NCBI GenBank assembly: GCA_025937035.1
Contig: JAICSG010000264.1
Coordinates: 1-6,079, forward strand
Origin: Thermoanaerobaculia bacterium
GTDB taxonomy: Bacteria > Acidobacteriota > Thermoanaerobaculia > Multivoradales > UBA5704
Reading direction: 5' to 3'
Length of the DNA stretch: 6,079 nucleotides
Positions 4,500-6,079 of the stretch are shown here, piece by piece (position 1 is the stretch's first letter; every line of letters starts with the position of its first letter). The notes below the pieces were generated by a model. It was given only the letters and a program-made list of their open reading frames with translations, was not told where the DNA came from and ran no database searches. A program made the translations under genes and the position numbers.

Positions 4500-6079
4500 T
4501 CATGGCACCTCCACCATGTTCTCCTGGTCCGAGGTCAGCTCTATGGACCCCGTCAACAGGACCTTGTCTTTCTGGTCCATGATCTGAATCTGGTAGTCCC
4601 CTGCCCGTAACCGCGGGACGCGGAACGCCCCATCCCTTTCCTGACACGCGCGTTCGACGAGGGCTCCACCGTCAGGCAAGAAGAGCCTCAAACAGAGCTC
4701 ACTAGGCTTGTCAGCCCCGGCCGGCCGGACCGTCAGTGTCCGGTCACCGAGGGCAAAGTCCAGGTCGAGAGCGGTCTCCGAGTCTCCAGCGGCCACTGTG
4801 ACGTGACTCTCGATCTTCCGATCACGCCCGTCACCCGACATGAAGCGGCAATTTCGGCAGCGGGTGTCGAGCCGCGCGGTGATCGACCAGTCGCCGGGCT
4901 CGAGGTTTTTGAACCGGTAGCACCCATCCGCTTCGATCCAAGGCACCCAGGTGGTGCCCTGACGCGAAGCGAAGATCCCCAACTGATCGTCCGGGAGCAG
5001 GCCCGGGATGCAGCCGTGGAGCGCCACGCCTCTCTTCAGGTGGACGTCGATCCCCTCCAAGGGGGCGTCCGCCACCGTGATCGGGGGCAGGTCGATGGAC
5101 CAGTGATCTTGGGCCGGCGTATTCGGTCCACGGGCTTTGACCTCGTAGGAGCCGTTCTCCAGCAGAATCTCGAACGAGCCGTCCGCCTGGGTCAAGACCT
5201 GATTCGAGAAGGAGCCTGCTCCCGGGAAATCGAGCAATGCGCCCGCGATCCCTTCTCCCTCAGGCCCGAAGACCCGGCCGCGGACCGGAAACTGGCTGCG
5301 GAAGGAGAGATCGAGAGTCGCGCCTTCCTGGCCCGGACGCAGCGTCACCTGGTCTTCGACGAACCTCCGTCCGAGGACGGCGCTCACCTTCCATTCGCCG
5401 GGGCCGAGATCCTCGATGCGGTAGTTCCCGTCCGGGGAGACGCTGCTGCTGGGGGTGGAGAACAGATCATTCTCCGCGTAGACGTGGACGTTCAGGAGCT
5501 GCTCAGGATCGAGATCGCGATTCAGGAGATGTACGGTCAGGGTGAGCGGCCGCTCCAGCCGGATCACCGCTTCCGTCGCCCCGGCTTTGTCGCAGGGGAC
5601 GCTCGGCGATTGGTAGGGGGCATACCCTTCCTTCCCGACGGAGAGCGCGCAATCGCTGCTCCCGGCATACGCCTCCACCGTGAAGGAGCCGTCCAGGCCG
5701 GTGAGGTTCTCCCCGCCCTCGAATGCGCCTGGGCTCTCGACCTTCGCGCCCGCGACCGGCTCGCCCGCCGGGCCGATCACCCGGCCGTGGATCTCCACGG
5801 TCTGGGCAGGCACGAGCTGCAGGTCGAGATGATGATTCACCGCGGCCTTGATCCCGACGGTCTCCTGCGCCTCGTTGAACCGGTATTTGCTCGCCGAGAG
5901 GCGGCACTTGCCTCCGGAAGAGAGACCGCTCAGGCGGTACCGCCCGTCCGGCCCCGTCAAAGCGCTCGATCCACCGTCCGGGCAGCTCAGGCGGATGTTG
6001 GCGCCGGGCAGCGGCGCTCCAGTCGCCGAACGGACCTGGCCGGTGAGGGAGGCACCCCGCCGGAGGACGACGTCGAGGC
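4500..6079 (-). CDS. Multi-repeat carboxypeptidase-regulatory-like protein, 5' end cut by window edge (upstream paralog)
   Basis: The frame is open from the right edge (first full codon at 6077-6075) to TGA at 4500-4502, giving 525 residues of a longer protein. It aligns over its full visible length with the C-terminal two-thirds of the neighbouring secreted protein, from LDVVLRRG (counterpart LDVILIPRRG) to the shared end VEVP, covering the last six beta-sandwich repeats. The shared hallmarks include TGPDGRYRL, SVPC, GCIPGLLP, NLEPGDWSITARL and RVPRLRAG. All ten Cys match positions in the paralog. A TTG at 5960 is in frame but lies in the middle of a repeat, so it is not the true start; a signal peptide and about three further repeats are expected outside the window. 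The role is presumed the same as the paralog: an extracytoplasmic structural or binding protein with no visible catalytic motif. It is probably first in a two-gene transcript. Confidence 0.85.
   Translation of the reverse strand, partial: LDVVLRRGASLTGQVRSATGAPLPGANIRLSCPDGGSSALTGPDGRYRLSGLSSGGKCRLSASKYRFNEAQETVGIKAAVNHHLDLQLVPAQTVEIHGRVIGPAGEPVAGAKVESPGAFEGGENLTGLDGSFTVEAYAGSSDCALSVGKEGYAPYQSPSVPCDKAGATEAVIRLERPLTLTVHLLNRDLDPEQLLNVHVYAENDLFSTPSSSVSPDGNYRIEDLGPGEWKVSAVLGRRFVEDQVTLRPGQEGATLDLSFRSQFPVRGRVFGPEGEGIAGALLDFPGAGSFSNQVLTQADGSFEILLENGSYEVKARGPNTPAQDHWSIDLPPITVADAPLEGIDVHLKRGVALHGCIPGLLPDDQLGIFASRQGTTWVPWIEADGCYRFKNLEPGDWSITARLDTRCRNCRFMSGDGRDRKIESHVTVAAGDSETALDLDFALGDRTLTVRPAGADKPSELCLRLFLPDGGALVERACQERDGAFRVPRLRAGDYQIQIMDQKDKVLLTGSIELTSDQENMVEVP
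4500..6079 (-). repeat. Direct repeat copy B (upstream paralog)
   Basis: This is the counterpart of 1975-3545. The exact blocks lie at 4869-4907 (39 bases) and 4991-5020 (30 bases). The homology continues to the right edge, so the true unit is at least 1.58 kb and, if the whole gene was duplicated, about 2.5 kb. Confidence 0.9.

Noticed and set aside
4504..4647. N-terminal extension of the downstream paralog back to ATG at 4647
   Set aside because: It is an out-of-frame reading of the upstream gene's 3' end. Nearly the same peptide (PRPAVTGR, LPDSDHGPER) appears out of frame at the downstream gene's own 3' end near 2000-2122, so it reflects DNA duplication, not a coding N-terminus.
4500..5960. 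Upstream paralog starting at TTG 5960
   Set aside because: The TTG lies inside a conserved repeat, and homology to the paralog continues without a stop to the window edge, so the gene is 5'-truncated by the window rather than starting there.
1975..6079. Direct repeats as flanks of a transposon or integrated element
   Set aside because: The repeats are full coding sequences of paralogous genes with whole-codon indels. There is no transposase, integrase, terminal inverted repeat or tRNA.

Overview
This is a GC-rich bacterial window that is almost entirely coding. It suggests an Acidobacteriota-like genome (possibly Thermoanaerobaculia or Holophagae) or another GC-rich environmental lineage. 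The basis is a Hanks-type Ser/Thr kinase with a bacterial PknB-style catalytic core, a PRC-barrel protein of a type common in such genomes, and large secreted proteins built from carboxypeptidase-regulatory-like (Cna-B/SpaA-like) beta-sandwich repeats. The taxon is an inference from gene style and cannot be fixed from this sequence alone.

Layout. At 1-1014 on the minus strand lies the N-terminal 338 residues of a Ser/Thr protein kinase, with a complete catalytic domain and a C-terminus beyond the left edge. A 122-bp divergent intergenic region (1015-1136) separates it from a plus-strand pair: a 67-residue single-pass membrane miniprotein (1137-1340) and, 28 bp later, a 190-residue PRC-barrel protein (1369-1941). 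The short convergent gap at 1942-1974 holds a perfect 8-bp GC-rich hairpin that runs into the stop codon of the opposing gene.

From 1975 to the right edge, two tandem paralogous genes lie on the minus strand and are transcribed right to left. The upstream one (4500-6079) is cut at its 5' end by the window edge. The downstream one (1975-4467) is complete at 830 residues with a Sec-type signal peptide. They are 32 bp apart and probably co-transcribed. Their shared part (1975-3545 against 4500-6079) is a diverged direct repeat with exact stretches of up to 39 bp. All ten cysteines in the shared part are conserved, which points to disulfide-stabilised extracellular domains.

How the genes fit together. 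The kinase, miniprotein and PRC-barrel gene may form a small divergent envelope or stress-signalling locus, but only the arrangement supports this. The secreted repeat proteins look like structural or adhesive exported proteins with no recognisable catalytic domain. Nothing ties them functionally to the left half. No mobile element, CRISPR array, tRNA or rRNA was seen, and no gene-free stretch exceeds about 125 bp.
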